The notes beneath the pieces were generated by a model. It made no database searches, was not told the DNA's origin, and saw only the letters and a program-made list of their open reading frames with translations. A DNA stretch of 64,000 bases from ZC4RG20 sp963782445 (GTDB taxonomy: Bacteria; Pseudomonadota; Gammaproteobacteria; Steroidobacterales; Rariloculaceae): NCBI GenBank assembly GCA_963782445.1, contig CAWAJM010000001.1, forward strand, positions 744,001-808,000, written 5' to 3'. A program made the translations under genes and the position numbers. How positions within the stretch are numbered: the first letter of the stretch is position 1; each line of letters begins with the position of its first letter. This document shows, piece after piece, positions 1 to 9,409 of the stretch.

Positions 1-1221
1 CTCATCGACGAGCGCGGCGAGCGTTACGTGCGCATGGCGCATCTCGCCTGCGTCGGTAGCCATTCCATCAACGGCGTGGCTGAGCTGCATTCAGACCTGC
101 TCGCGACGCACGTGCTCAAGCACTTCCACGACCTGTGGCCTGAGCGCTTCTCGAACAAGACGAACGGCGTCACGCCGAGGCGTTGGATCATGCTCGCGAA
201 TCCCCGCCTCACGGGGCTCTTGAACGAGATGCTGGGCAGCGCTTGGGTCCGCGATCTCGACGACCTGCGTGCCCTCGAGCCGCTCGCCGACGATCCCGCG
301 TTCCGCGAGCGCTGGCGCGGCATCCGTCTTGCCTGCAAACGCGAGCTCGCGCAGTTGATCGCGGACCGGGTCGAGCTGACCGTAGACCCGAGCTCGATGT
401 TCGACGTGCAGGTCAAGCGTATCCACGAATATAAGCGTCAGCACTTGAATCTCCTGCACATCGTGGCTCTGTACCACCGCCTCAAGCAGGGCCTGGACGC
501 GGATGCGCCGGCGCGCACATTCGTTTTCGCGGGCAAGGCGGCGCCCGGATATCGGCTCGCGAAGCTCATCATCAAGCTCGTCCATTCGGTCGCGGCCGTC
601 ATCAATCGCGATCCCGACGTCAACGAGCGGTTGCGCGTTGCGTTCATCCCCAACTTCAACGTGACGACGGCGCAGCGCATCTACCGCGCCGCGGACCTTT
701 GCGAGCACATCTCCACGGCCGGCAAGGAGGCTTCGGGCACGGGCAACATGAAGTTCGCCATGAACGGAGGACTCACGATCGGCACCCTTGACGGCGCCAA
801 CATCGAGCTGCGGCGCGAGGTCGGCGCCGAGAATTTCTTCATCTTCGGGCACGACGCGGCGGAGGTCGCGGAGTTGCAGCGGTCCGGGTATCGCCCCATG
901 AGCTTCGTGGAGAGCGACCCCGAGCTCGCGGCCGTCCTGGAGCTGCTCTCGAGCGGCCTGTTTTCGCGCGGCGACCGGGAGCTGTTCCGAGACCTGCTCG
1001 ACGGGCTGCGCCACCACGATCCCTATCTGGTTCTGGCGGATTTCTCGAGCTATGCCGAGTGCCAGCGCCGCGTGGGCACGGCGTTCCAAGAGCCGGACAA
1101 CTGGACGCGGATGTCGATCCTCAACACGGCGCGCAGCGGCAAGTTCTCCTCGGACCGAAGCATCCGCGAGTATTGCCGAGACATCTGGCGCGTGAGGTCT
1201 GTGCCGATCGAGCTGATCTAA
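1..1221 (+). CDS. glgP: Glycogen/starch phosphorylase, C-terminal part (5' end outside window)
   Basis: Phosphorolyses alpha-1,4-glucan to glucose-1-phosphate in the cytoplasm. The reading frame is open from base 1, so the true start lies upstream; 406 residues are visible, roughly half of a family member of about 800. The PLP-binding segment GTGNMKFAMNGG is present, with the Schiff-base lysine encoded at 751-753. Other hallmarks are VKRIHEYKRQ (409-438), the phosphate-site stretch SGTGN and the NWTRMSI/NTARSGKFSSDRSI end typical of the family. It ends normally at TAA 1219-1221. About 250 bases follow before the next gene and hold nothing I can name. A glucoamylase and another glycosidase elsewhere in the window fit an alpha-glucan theme. 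Family assignment is very secure. Confidence 0.96.
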   Translation, partial: LIDERGERYVRMAHLACVGSHSINGVAELHSDLLATHVLKHFHDLWPERFSNKTNGVTPRRWIMLANPRLTGLLNEMLGSAWVRDLDDLRALEPLADDPAFRERWRGIRLACKRELAQLIADRVELTVDPSSMFDVQVKRIHEYKRQHLNLLHIVALYHRLKQGLDADAPARTFVFAGKAAPGYRLAKLIIKLVHSVAAVINRDPDVNERLRVAFIPNFNVTTAQRIYRAADLCEHISTAGKEASGTGNMKFAMNGGLTIGTLDGANIELRREVGAENFFIFGHDAAEVAELQRSGYRPMSFVESDPELAAVLELLSSGLFSRGDRELFRDLLDGLRHHDPYLVLADFSSYAECQRRVGTAFQEPDNWTRMSILNTARSGKFSSDRSIREYCRDIWRVRSVPIELI

Positions 1222-1471
1222 CCGGCAGCGGCCCGCGAGGCCGCCCGCGTGCGGCGATTGTCGCAGTCGCCCGTGGCCGCCGATGCGGGCTCGCTACCGC
1301 TCGCGGATAGGCGGAGGCGCCCTGACGCTGCTATGATCCACCGGCCGAAAACCGGAGCTGGCCCATGACCTTACGCTGCAGAGCGCTCGGCCCGCGGCGG
1401 GCGCACTTTCCCGCGCACCCGGTGCGGGGCCGCCCCGGCGGGTCGCCGGCAGCCTGCAGAGTCGCGCAGCC

Positions 1472-2515
1472 GTGAGGCACCCAAAGGTTCTCGTTTACCG
1501 TCCGGTCGACGAGAGCGGCCGGTCGCATGACCGGTTGAGGGCCGCGGGCTGCGAAGTCGTCGCCGGCGATTTCGACGCGTCGCCGGAGCGGCTTATGAGC
1601 GCGGCACCCGACGCCGATGCGCTGCTCGGCGCGACGTTCCGCGGGGGAGTGCTCGGCCGCGAGGTGCTCGCGGCGTTTTCCTCGCTGCGGATCGTTTCGA
1701 AGTACACGATTGGCACGGACAACGTCGATGTCGAGGCCGCGACGGCGCTCGGTATCCTCGTGACGCATTGCCCCACCGAGGCGAACTGGGGCGGCGTCGC
1801 CGAGGGCACGATCGGCTTCATGCTGGCTCTGCTCAAGAAACTCGTCCGGCGCAACGCCGAGGTCAAGGCAGGCCGCTGGCGCGACAAGGCGCTCGAAGGG
1901 CGCTATGTGGGTCGGCGCAAGGACGGGTATCCGGGGCTTACGATCGGCATCGTCGGCTTCGGGCGCATCGGCTCTCGCGTCGCGGAGCTGCTCGCGCCCT
2001 GGCGCGTGCGGCTGCTGGCCGCGGACCCCTACGTCGACGCGGCCGCGTTCTCGGCTTGCGGCGCCGAACGTGTGGCGCTCGAGACACTGCTGCGCGAGGC
2101 TGACGTCGTCAGCCTGCACTGCAATCTCACGGCCGAGACACGGAATCTGATCGGCGCCGCCGAGCTCGCGCTCATGAAGCCCGACGCGCTGCTCATCAAT
2201 ACCGCGCGCGGCGCCATCGTCGATGTCGAGGCCCTGTGCGACGCGCTCGAGGCCGGCCGGCTCGGCGGAGCGGCCTTGGACGTGCTGCCCGTCGAGCCGC
2301 CCCCTGCGGGCTCGCGGCTGCTGCAGCTCCGCGACGAGCTGCTGCTCTCTCCGCACATGATCGCGGCCAACCGCGGCGGTACGCTCGCAACGGCGATTCC
2401 GTGGGCGACCGACGCCGTGCTCGCTGCCCTCGAGTCGCGCGTGCCGGAGTATGTTTACAATCCGGAGGCGGTGGACCGGTGGCTTCGCCGGTTCGCGGGG
2501 CATGCGCTGCTTTGA
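1472..2515 (+). CDS. D-isomer-specific 2-hydroxyacid dehydrogenase
   Basis: NAD(P)-dependent cytosolic oxidoreductase of the phosphoglycerate/hydroxypyruvate dehydrogenase family, 347 residues. The Rossmann glycine motif GFGRIG begins at residue 162. The catalytic triad of the family is complete: Arg246 in NTARG, Glu275 in PVEPP and His295 in SPHM. A GTG start is used, and no in-frame ATG lies close upstream. The substrate cannot be told from sequence, and the C-terminal ACT domain of many serine-pathway enzymes is absent. It appears to be transcribed alone; the DUF6152 gene starts 60 bases downstream on the same strand. It could be a glyoxylate/hydroxypyruvate reductase or a PGDH-like enzyme. 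Confidence 0.9.
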   Translation: MRHPKVLVYRPVDESGRSHDRLRAAGCEVVAGDFDASPERLMSAAPDADALLGATFRGGVLGREVLAAFSSLRIVSKYTIGTDNVDVEAATALGILVTHCPTEANWGGVAEGTIGFMLALLKKLVRRNAEVKAGRWRDKALEGRYVGRRKDGYPGLTIGIVGFGRIGSRVAELLAPWRVRLLAADPYVDAAAFSACGAERVALETLLREADVVSLHCNLTAETRNLIGAAELALMKPDALLINTARGAIVDVEALCDALEAGRLGGAALDVLPVEPPPAGSRLLQLRDELLLSPHMIAANRGGTLATAIPWATDAVLAALESRVPEYVYNPEAVDRWLRRFAGHALL

Positions 2516-2575
2516 GGCGGCGTCGCGGAGCGGCGGTCAGGACCGCAGCGAACGGCGCTCGGGAGGGGAAAAGCG

Positions 2576-2977
2576 ATGAGGCGATACACTGTTCTCGCGG
2601 CCGCGGCCGGCCTGTTCGCGCTTGCGGGTGCCGAGGCACACCATTCGTTCGCCGTGCATTTCGTTGCGGACAAGATCGTGAGCGTGAGCGGCGTCGTCAC
2701 GGAGTTCCGCTTCCGTAATCCGCATGGGCTCGTGTACTTCACCGTCGACGGCCCGCACGGGGACGAGGCCTGGAAGGCGGAGACGAACTCCCCGAACATC
2801 CTGCGGCGCCGAGGCTGGGACGAGCACTCGCTCAAGGCCGGCGACCGCATCACGGTCGCGGGCTACCCGTCGCGGGACAGCGGTCACTACCTGCGTGTCT
2901 ACAAGATCACCCTGGCCGACGGTCACGAGCTCATCGGCCAGCGGCCGGCGCCGGGAGTGGCCGATGGCAACGACTGA
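2576..2977 (+). CDS. DUF6152 family small secreted protein
   Basis: 133 residues with a Sec-type signal peptide (basic start, alanine-rich core, likely cleavage near AEA). The mature chain begins with HHSF, the hallmark of DUF6152, followed by VSGVVTEFRFRNPHG and a beta-rich body ending in a YKITLADGHEL segment. Function is unknown; an OB-like beta-barrel in the periplasm is my inference. The start has a good ribosome site (GGAGGGG, 2563-2569). It overlaps the next gene by 14 bases, so the two are probably co-translated. A second DUF6152 gene lies at 23589-24014, also fused by overlap to a relative of this gene's partner. Confidence 0.85.
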   Translation: MRRYTVLAAAAGLFALAGAEAHHSFAVHFVADKIVSVSGVVTEFRFRNPHGLVYFTVDGPHGDEAWKAETNSPNILRRRGWDEHSLKAGDRITVAGYPSRDSGHYLRVYKITLADGHELIGQRPAPGVADGND

Positions 2978-3758
2978 GCCGCCCGCCGCGGTACCGCGCG
3001 CGCCGTGCGCGATCTGCGCTCCGGCGTTGCGGGCGCTGGGCGCCCTCGCACTCGTCGCGCTCGGCCTCGCCGCCGCGGGCTGGGCCGCGGCGGCCGACCG
3101 CGCTCCGGACCTGGCTGGCGTGTGGAAGGTCAAGTTCGAGAAAAAGCCCTCGGGCCAAGCGCTCATCGACGAGCTGCCCAAAGGCACGGTCCTCATCAAC
3201 GATACGGGCGGCGGCGAGCTCGCGGCTGGGGACTACGCGGGCCTCGAGCTTACGAAGCGGGCGCTCGACGAGATCCGGCACTACGACTACAAAGCGGAGC
3301 TCTCGCGCGCGAACACGTGCCAGGCGCCGTCCGTCGCGTTTTACATGCAGGCGCCGTTTCCTATGCGCATCCATCAGGGCAGAGACCTCATCGTCCTGCA
3401 GATGGAATTTTTCGACATGTATCGCGTGATTCACCTGGATACGACGCGCCACGCCCCGCCCGCTGCGCCGCATACGAAATCCGGCGATTCGATCGGTCAT
3501 TGGGAGGGCGACACGCTCGTCGTCGATACGACGAACATCGAGGCCGGCACGTTCATGAACAACGGCTTCGATCACAGCCCCGACCTGCAGCTCGTCGAGC
3601 ACTTTCGCCTGAGTCCGGACGGCAACACGCTGTGGCTCACGCAACTGTACGAGGACCCGAAGACTTTCGCTGGCAAAGCCGCGCGCTACATGGCGTGGAC
3701 GCGCGCTCCGGACGGCGTCATCTATCCGTACGACTGCGACCCGAGCTACGGTCAATGA
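2964..3758 (+). CDS. Secreted 'GHWEGDTLVV' family protein, unknown function (copy 1)
   Basis: 264 residues. I place the start at ATG 2964, inside the end of the DUF6152 gene; the open frame upstream of this is only a shadow of that gene. A hydrophobic signal or anchor segment (residues about 20-42) precedes a mature domain opening with APDLAGVWKVK. Further on are a DLIVLQMEFF strand, the signature IGHWEGDTLVVDTTNI, and a strand EHFRLSPDGNTLWLTQ followed by YEDPKTF. The same order of motifs recurs in the proteins at 21670 and 22562, so these are paralogues. No catalytic motif is evident. Probably periplasmic and beta-rich; partnership with DUF6152 is inferred from gene overlap in both loci. 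Confidence 0.75.
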   Translation: MATTEPPAAVPRAPCAICAPALRALGALALVALGLAAAGWAAAADRAPDLAGVWKVKFEKKPSGQALIDELPKGTVLINDTGGGELAAGDYAGLELTKRALDEIRHYDYKAELSRANTCQAPSVAFYMQAPFPMRIHQGRDLIVLQMEFFDMYRVIHLDTTRHAPPAAPHTKSGDSIGHWEGDTLVVDTTNIEAGTFMNNGFDHSPDLQLVEHFRLSPDGNTLWLTQLYEDPKTFAGKAARYMAWTRAPDGVIYPYDCDPSYGQ

Positions 3759-3785
3759 GTGCCCTTATGCGGCAGGCGCGGCAGG

Positions 3786-4877
3786 TTAGCCGCCGCGCGC
3801 GAGGTCGGCCGCCACGCCCGCGTGGCGGATCTGTCCGCCCTCGACGTTGAGGCCGGCGGCCAGCTGCGGGTCGCGCTCGAGCGCGTCTCGCCAGCCGTGG
3901 TCGGCGAGCGCGCGCACGTAGGGCAGCGTCGCGTTCACGAGCGCTTGCGTGGCCGTGCGCGGCACGGCGCCCGGAATGTTGGTCACGCAGTAGTGCAGGA
4001 TGCCGTCGACCGTATAGACGGGGTCCGCATGCGAAGTCGGCCGGCTGGTCTCGAACGAGCCGCCTTGATCGATCGCGACGTCCGCGACGACGCCCCCCTT
4101 GACCATGGTGCCAATCATCTCGCGGGTCACGAGCTTGGGCGCACTGCGGCCCGGCACGAGCACGGTGCCGACGACGAGCGCCGCGCCGGCGACGCTCTCT
4201 GCGATCCCGGCTCGCGTGGAGTACAGCGTGCGCAGGCGGTTCTCGTAGCGGACGGCGAGGCGCTCCAGCTTCTCGAGGTTGTTGTCTATGACGGTCACTT
4301 CGGCCTGTAGGCCGACGGCGACCTCGACGGCGCTCGTGCCCGCCATGCCGGCGCCGACGACGACCACGCGGGCCGGCGGGACCCCTGGGACGCCGCCGAG
4401 CAGCAGGCCGGCGCCGCCCACGGATCTTTCGAGGAAGTGCGCACCGACCTGGATGGCCATGCGGCCCGCGATGCGGCTCATCGGCGCGAGCAGCGGCAGG
4501 CCGCCTCCGCGCGCCGTGACCGTTTCGTAGGCGATGGCCGTGACGCCTTGCGCCTGCAGGGCCCGCGCAAGCGCCGGCTCGGCGGCGAGGTGCAGGTAGC
4601 CGAACAGCACGTGGCGAGCGGTCAGCAGCCGCAGCTCGGACGGCTGCGGTTCCTTAACCTTGACGATGAGCTCCGCCGCGCCGAACAGCGCCTCCGGGCC
4701 GTCGACGACCTGCGCCCCGGCGGCCTCGTAGGCTGCATCGGCGAAGCCCGCGCCCGCGCCGGCACCGCGCTCGACGACGACCTCGTGGCCGGCGTGCGCG
4801 AGGTCGGCGACGGCATGGGGCGTGAGCCCTACGCGGTACTCATGAACTTTGATTTCCTTGGGGATACCGATGCGCAT
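3786..4877 (-). CDS. ald: Alanine dehydrogenase
   Basis: NAD-dependent interconversion of L-alanine and pyruvate plus ammonia, cytosolic, normally a hexamer. At 363 residues it is the usual length. The N-terminal MRIGIPKEIK is characteristic, and the substrate-site Lys (VKVKEPQ) and His (FGYLHLAAEP) are present. The nucleotide fold begins VVVVGAGMAG, followed by the NAD-ribose acid in VIDNN. The C-terminal signature TNIPGAVPRTAT is intact. It is divergent from the MFS gene (168 bases between starts), where its promoter should lie, and convergent with copy 1 of the secreted family. No Lrp/AsnC regulator is adjacent. Confidence 0.95.
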   Translation of the reverse strand: MRIGIPKEIKVHEYRVGLTPHAVADLAHAGHEVVVERGAGAGAGFADAAYEAAGAQVVDGPEALFGAAELIVKVKEPQPSELRLLTARHVLFGYLHLAAEPALARALQAQGVTAIAYETVTARGGGLPLLAPMSRIAGRMAIQVGAHFLERSVGGAGLLLGGVPGVPPARVVVVGAGMAGTSAVEVAVGLQAEVTVIDNNLEKLERLAVRYENRLRTLYSTRAGIAESVAGAALVVGTVLVPGRSAPKLVTREMIGTMVKGGVVADVAIDQGGSFETSRPTSHADPVYTVDGILHYCVTNIPGAVPRTATQALVNATLPYVRALADHGWRDALERDPQLAAGLNVEGGQIRHAGVAADLARGG

Positions 4878-5045
4878 GCCGCCTCCTGTCGTCGTCCCAA
4901 CTTAAGGGCCGGCCCGGCGCGTGTAAAGCCGGGGCGCCCGGCCGTCGGGCCCGTGCTCGTGCGCGGCTTCGCGGCCCGCCCCGGCGGCTTGAAACGGCTT
5001 TCGACCGGGTGTTAACGTCCGCTCCCCGACAGAGCGGTATCCGAC

Positions 5046-6383
5046 ATGTCGACAATCGCGGGGACGCGCCGCCGAGCGATCGTCTCATGGGCGTTCTACG
5101 ATTTCGCGAATTCTCCTTTCACGACACTGGTCGTGACCTTCGTCTACTCGACCTATTTCACCAAGGCCATTGCCTCCGATCCCATCATCGGGACCGCGCT
5201 ATGGTCGAGGGCCGTGACGACGACGGCGGTGATCGTCGCGCTCGGTTCGCCGATCCTCGGCGCGCTGGCCGACCGCGGCGGCTACCGCAAGCTGTTCGTC
5301 GTGCTCACGACGTTCATCTGCGCGGCCGCGACGGCCATGCTCTATTTCGTGCTGCCGGGGCGGGCGTTCGAGGCGCTCGCCGTGTTCGTCGTCGCCAACG
5401 TCGCCTTCGAGTTCGGCAGCGTTTTCTACAACGCCTTCCTGCCCGATGTCGCGCCGCACGAGCGCATCGGCTCGGTATCCGGCCTCGGTTGGGGGCTCGG
5501 CTACTTCGGCGGCCTCTTGGCGCTCGTGCTCGCGCTCGTCGGTCTCGTCCAGCCCGACACGCCCTGGTTCGGGTTTTCGAAGGCGGCCGGCGAGAACATT
5601 CGCGCGACGAATCTGCTCGTCGCAGTCTGGTTCGTCGTTTTCAGCCTGCCGCTCTTCCTCTGGGTTCACGAGGACCGCTCGCGCGTCTCTCCGGCGGGCA
5701 GCGTCGTGCGCGAGGCCGTTTCCCAGCTCACCCGCACGTTCTCGCACGTTCGCCGTTACAGGCAAATGGTCCGCTTCCTCGTGGCGCGCCTGATCTACAA
5801 CGACGCGCTCGTGACGGTATTCGCCTTCGGCGGCATTTATGCGGCCGATACGTTCGGCTTCTCGCTGCAGGAAGTGCTCGTGTTCGGCATCGTTTTGAAC
5901 GTCGCGGCCGGCGGGGGCGCAATCCTGCTCGGCTTCGTCGACGACCGCATCGGCGGCAAACGCACGATCGTCGTCTCGTTGATCGGCCTCATTCTCGCGA
6001 CGACACTCGCCGTGCTCGCGACGAGCAAGCTCTGGTTCTGGGTCGCAGGTATCTGGATCGGTATCTTCGTCGGCCCGAATCAGGCCGCGAGCCGCTCCCT
6101 CATGGGCCGCTTCGTTCCGGCCGACACCGAGAACGAGTTCTTCGGCTTTTTCGCGTTCTCGGGCAAGCTCACGGCCTTCATCGGGCCCTTCTTCCTCGGC
6201 CTCGTCACGCAGATCTCGGGATCGCAGCGCGTCGGGGTTTCGGTCGTGCTGATCTTGTTCGCGATCGGCTTCGGCCTGCTCCTCACGGTCGACGAGCGCG
6301 AGGGCCGCCAGGCCCGCCAGCGCCTCGACGCCGCGCCTCGGGCGGCGGCCGCGCCGCCGGGAGACGAGCGCATCGACGGCTGA
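5046..6383 (+). CDS. MFS transporter, UMF1/Atg22-like
   Basis: Inner-membrane carrier of 445 residues with about 12 hydrophobic segments. It starts with the family-typical RRAIVSWAFYDFANSPF; the WxxYDxANS element marks the UMF1 (Atg22-like) branch of the major facilitator superfamily. Other conserved pieces are LGYFGG near residue 155, GPNQAASRSLMGRFVP and FFGFFAFSGK in the C-terminal half. The substrate is unknown for bacterial members; amino-acid efflux is suggested only by analogy with yeast Atg22. The divergent neighbour is alanine dehydrogenase, which makes an amino-acid link tempting but unproven. An alternative start cannot be excluded. Confidence 0.88.
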   Translation: MSTIAGTRRRAIVSWAFYDFANSPFTTLVVTFVYSTYFTKAIASDPIIGTALWSRAVTTTAVIVALGSPILGALADRGGYRKLFVVLTTFICAAATAMLYFVLPGRAFEALAVFVVANVAFEFGSVFYNAFLPDVAPHERIGSVSGLGWGLGYFGGLLALVLALVGLVQPDTPWFGFSKAAGENIRATNLLVAVWFVVFSLPLFLWVHEDRSRVSPAGSVVREAVSQLTRTFSHVRRYRQMVRFLVARLIYNDALVTVFAFGGIYAADTFGFSLQEVLVFGIVLNVAAGGGAILLGFVDDRIGGKRTIVVSLIGLILATTLAVLATSKLWFWVAGIWIGIFVGPNQAASRSLMGRFVPADTENEFFGFFAFSGKLTAFIGPFFLGLVTQISGSQRVGVSVVLILFAIGFGLLLTVDEREGRQARQRLDAAPRAAAAPPGDERIDG

Positions 6384-6469
6384 GACGACGGGTGTGCGCT
6401 TGAGGGCCGCTGGCCCCGAGCGTATTCTGTGCGTCCTTTTGCGTCCTTCTCAGCGGGGTCGTGGGGTCC

Positions 6470-7450
6470 ATGACGCAGCGCCAGATACTGTTCGTGTTCC
6501 CCGGTCAGGGTTCACAGTACGCCGGCATGGGCTCGGATCTCGTCGCCGAGTTCGAGGTCGCTCGTGCGGTCTACGACCGCGCGAGCGAAGTCGTGGGCTA
6601 CGACATGCGCGAGCTCTCGTTCAGCGACCCGCGCGAGGAATTGAACCGGACGCGCTTCACTCAGCCCGCGCTGCTCACGCACCAAGTGGCTTGCCTCGAG
6701 GCTTTTCGGAGCCTCGCCGGCAATGCTCTCGAGCCGGTGATCGCCGCGGGACACAGCCTCGGCGAATACTCGGCACTCGTGGCCGCCGGCGCGCTGACCT
6801 TCGAACGCGCCCTCGCGCTCGTCAAGCGCCGCGGAGAGCTCATGAGCGAGTACGGCCGCGGCGGCATGCTCGCGACGACGCTCGATCTCGCGACGGCCGC
6901 GGCCCTGGCCGATAGGCACTTCTGCGGCATCGCGGGCTGCAACCTGCCGGATCAGACCGTGATCGCCGGGGAGGATGCCGATCTCGATGCGCTGACGGAG
7001 GCGCTCAAGAGCCGGCATCCGGGCAAGCGCGGTATCCGGCTCAATACCGAGGGGGCGTTCCACACCTACCTCATGGTTGGCGCCGCCCAGCAGTTTCGGC
7101 CGGTTCTGCAGCAGACCGAGCTCGGCGCGCCCGGTGTCCACGTTCTGTCCAATTACACGGGTGGCTACCACGACGCGGCGCCCGACTCGATCCGCTCGCG
7201 GTTGTTCTTTCAGCTGTTCAATCCCGTGCGCTGGATCGCGTGCATGGGCACGGCGATCGATGCCGGCGTCGGCGCCGTCGTCGAGCTCGGCGGGGGTATC
7301 GGAAAGGGTAGCGGCCCGCATGAGAAGCGGCCGAATCTGGAAGGCATCGTCAAGAAATCTTTGAAATGGCGCGAGCATGACGCACAATATCTGCCCGCGA
7401 TCAACGCCGCCGGCATTCGTTCGGCGGTGCAGCAGCTCGTAGCGGACTAG
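6470..7450 (+). CDS. ACP S-malonyltransferase-like acyltransferase (FabD family)
   Basis: Transfers malonyl groups from CoA to acyl carrier protein in fatty-acid or polyketide synthesis. The 326-residue chain has the GQGSQ oxyanion motif, the nucleophile elbow GHSLGEY with catalytic Ser, Arg in KRRGELM, and the catalytic His in GAFHTYLM. I prefer ATG 6470; a GTG nine bases earlier is in frame. The canonical fab cluster (fabH, fabG, acpP, fabF) is absent, so this may be a stand-alone or secondary malonyltransferase rather than the housekeeping FabD. A good hairpin terminator follows, so it is probably not co-transcribed with the sulfate gene. Confidence 0.88.
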   Translation: MTQRQILFVFPGQGSQYAGMGSDLVAEFEVARAVYDRASEVVGYDMRELSFSDPREELNRTRFTQPALLTHQVACLEAFRSLAGNALEPVIAAGHSLGEYSALVAAGALTFERALALVKRRGELMSEYGRGGMLATTLDLATAAALADRHFCGIAGCNLPDQTVIAGEDADLDALTEALKSRHPGKRGIRLNTEGAFHTYLMVGAAQQFRPVLQQTELGAPGVHVLSNYTGGYHDAAPDSIRSRLFFQLFNPVRWIACMGTAIDAGVGAVVELGGGIGKGSGPHEKRPNLEGIVKKSLKWREHDAQYLPAINAAGIRSAVQQLVAD

Positions 7451-7472
7451 CGGCCCTCCGGGGATCGCACTG

Positions 7473-7511
7473 GCCCGGCCCGCCCATTGGCGGACCGGGC
7501 GCCGTCGTTTT
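7473..7511 (+). terminator. Rho-independent terminator candidate
   Basis: A hairpin with arms 7473-7484 and 7489-7500 (GCCCGGCCCGCC with its complement, one C-A mismatch) closes a 4-base CATT loop. It is followed after seven bases by TTTT (7508-7511). It lies between the malonyltransferase stop and the sulfate adenylyltransferase start, where a transcript end is expected. Confidence 0.55.
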
Positions 7512-7550
7512 GTTGTCGTGTCATCACCGGATTGAGGAGCCATTGCCGTC

Positions 7551-9263
7551 ATGGGAGCATTCAAAGAAGCCCACGGAGGGGAGCTGAAGGATCTGTATCT
7601 GCCCGAGGCCGAGCGCGAGGAAGAGAAGCGCCGGGCCCGCGACATGGCGTCGTGGGATCTCACGATGCGGCAGCTCTGCGATCTCGAGCTCCTCTTGAAC
7701 GGCGCCTTCTCTCCGCTGGAAGGCTTCCTGAGCAGGGAAGACTACGAGGGCGTCGTCGAGGACATGCGGCTCAGGAGCGGCGTGCTGTGGCCCATCCCGG
7801 TCACGCTCGACGTGACGGAGCAGTTCGCCGAAGGCGTCCGCGAAGGGGACACCATCGCCCTGCGGGATCAAGAGGGCGTGCTCATCGCCACGCTCGAGGT
7901 TGCCGACAGCTACCGTCCCGACAAGGCTGCCGAAGCGCGCGGCGTGTTCGGCACGCAGGACGAGGCGCATCCGGGCGTGCGATACCTGCTCCACCAGACT
8001 CATCCGGTTTATCTCGGCGGGCGGCTGCGGGGCGTCGAGGCGCCGACGCACTACGACTTCAAGCACCTGCGGGATACGCCGAAGGAGCTTCGCGAACGCT
8101 TCCAGAAGCTCGGCTGGCGCAAGGTCGTCGCGTTCCAGACGCGCAATCCGATGCACCGCGCGCACCTCGAGCTCACGTTCCGCGCGGCCAAGGACGTTGA
8201 GGCTAACCTCCTCATCAATCCCGTCGTCGGCATGACCAAGCCCGGCGACGTGGACCACTTTACGCGCGTGCGCTGCTATGAGCACCTGCTCGCGCACTAT
8301 CCCGAGCAGACGACGTCCCTGAGCCTGCTGCCGCTCGCCATGCGCATGGCCGGTCCGCGCGAGGCGCTTTGGCACGCCATCATCCGCAAGAACCACGGCT
8401 GCACGCATTTCATCGTGGGCCGCGATCACGCGGGTCCCGGCGCCGGCAGCGACGGCAAGCCGTTCTACGGGCCCTACGACGCCCAGAAGCTCATGCAGGA
8501 GTACGAGCACGAGCTCGACATCACGATGGTGCCGTTCAAGAACATGGTCTACGTCGAGGAGCGTGCGCAGTACATGCCCGAGGACGAGGTCGATTCGAAG
8601 GAGCGGACCCTGTCGATCTCGGGCACCGAGCTGCGCCGCCGCCTGCGCGACGGGCTCGACATCCCCGAGTGGTTCTCGTTTCCGGAAGTCGTCGCCGAGT
8701 TGCGCCGCACGCACCCGGCGCGCTATGCGCAGGGCTTCACCGTCTTCTTCACCGGGCTCTCGGGCTCGGGCAAGTCGACGATCGCAAACGCGCTCATGGT
8801 CAAGCTCATGGAAATGGGCGGCCGCCCCGTCACGCTGCTCGACGGCGATGTCGTGCGCAAGCACCTCTCGAGCGAGCTCGGCTTCTCGAAGGAGCACCGC
8901 GACCTCAACATTCTGCGAATCGGTTACGTCGCGAGCGAGATCACGAAAAACGGGGGCATCGCCATCTGCGCGCCGATCGCCCCGTACACGGCGACTCGGC
9001 GCCAGGTCCGCGAGATGATAGAGCCGCTCGGCGGCTTCATCGAGGTGCACGTCGCGACGCCGCTCGAGGTCTGCGAGGGGCGGGACCGCAAGGGTCTTTA
9101 TGCGAAGGCGCGCGCGGGCATCATCAAGGGCTTCACGGGCATCAGCGATCCCTACGAGGAGCCGCAGAATCCCGAGATGCGCATCGATACGTCCGAGCTG
9201 ACGCCGGACCTTTCCGCACATCGGATCATCGTCAAGCTCGAGAGCATGGGGTTCATTCGGTAG
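7551..9263 (+). CDS. sat-cysC: Bifunctional sulfate adenylyltransferase / adenylylsulfate kinase
   Basis: Activates sulfate to APS and then phosphorylates it to PAPS. The N-terminal part (about residues 1-385) is a single-chain ATP sulfurylase with the QTRNPMHRAH active-site motif, NHGCTHFIVGRDHAGPG and GTELRRRL. The C-terminal part (about 395-570) is APS kinase with P-loop FTGLSGSGKST, LLDGDVVR and KGFTGISDPYEEP. The 570-residue length matches known fusions. This replaces the CysD/CysN heterodimer common in gammaproteobacteria. It is probably monocistronic after the upstream terminator. The sulfite reductase about 5.7 kb downstream completes part of the assimilation route; no PAPS reductase is visible in the window. 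Confidence 0.96.
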   Translation: MGAFKEAHGGELKDLYLPEAEREEEKRRARDMASWDLTMRQLCDLELLLNGAFSPLEGFLSREDYEGVVEDMRLRSGVLWPIPVTLDVTEQFAEGVREGDTIALRDQEGVLIATLEVADSYRPDKAAEARGVFGTQDEAHPGVRYLLHQTHPVYLGGRLRGVEAPTHYDFKHLRDTPKELRERFQKLGWRKVVAFQTRNPMHRAHLELTFRAAKDVEANLLINPVVGMTKPGDVDHFTRVRCYEHLLAHYPEQTTSLSLLPLAMRMAGPREALWHAIIRKNHGCTHFIVGRDHAGPGAGSDGKPFYGPYDAQKLMQEYEHELDITMVPFKNMVYVEERAQYMPEDEVDSKERTLSISGTELRRRLRDGLDIPEWFSFPEVVAELRRTHPARYAQGFTVFFTGLSGSGKSTIANALMVKLMEMGGRPVTLLDGDVVRKHLSSELGFSKEHRDLNILRIGYVASEITKNGGIAICAPIAPYTATRRQVREMIEPLGGFIEVHVATPLEVCEGRDRKGLYAKARAGIIKGFTGISDPYEEPQNPEMRIDTSELTPDLSAHRIIVKLESMGFIR

Positions 9264-9409
9264 CGGGCCTGCCGTCGGCGTCGCCTTCGCCCTTGTCGCT
9301 CTACTCTGCGTCGACGCGTGGGGGAGATATGCGGATCACGGCGTTTCCGCAAAGGGCCTTAAATGCAAGCCTGCTCCAAGCGCAATCGCAGGATCGAAGC
9401 GTACTTCGG

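Noticed and set aside
91..1089. 332-codon minus-strand frame
   Set aside because: Shadow of glycogen phosphorylase on the other strand; no domain content.
1331..2503. 390-codon minus-strand frame
   Set aside because: Shadow of the 2-hydroxyacid dehydrogenase; composition is typical of GC-rich antisense frames.
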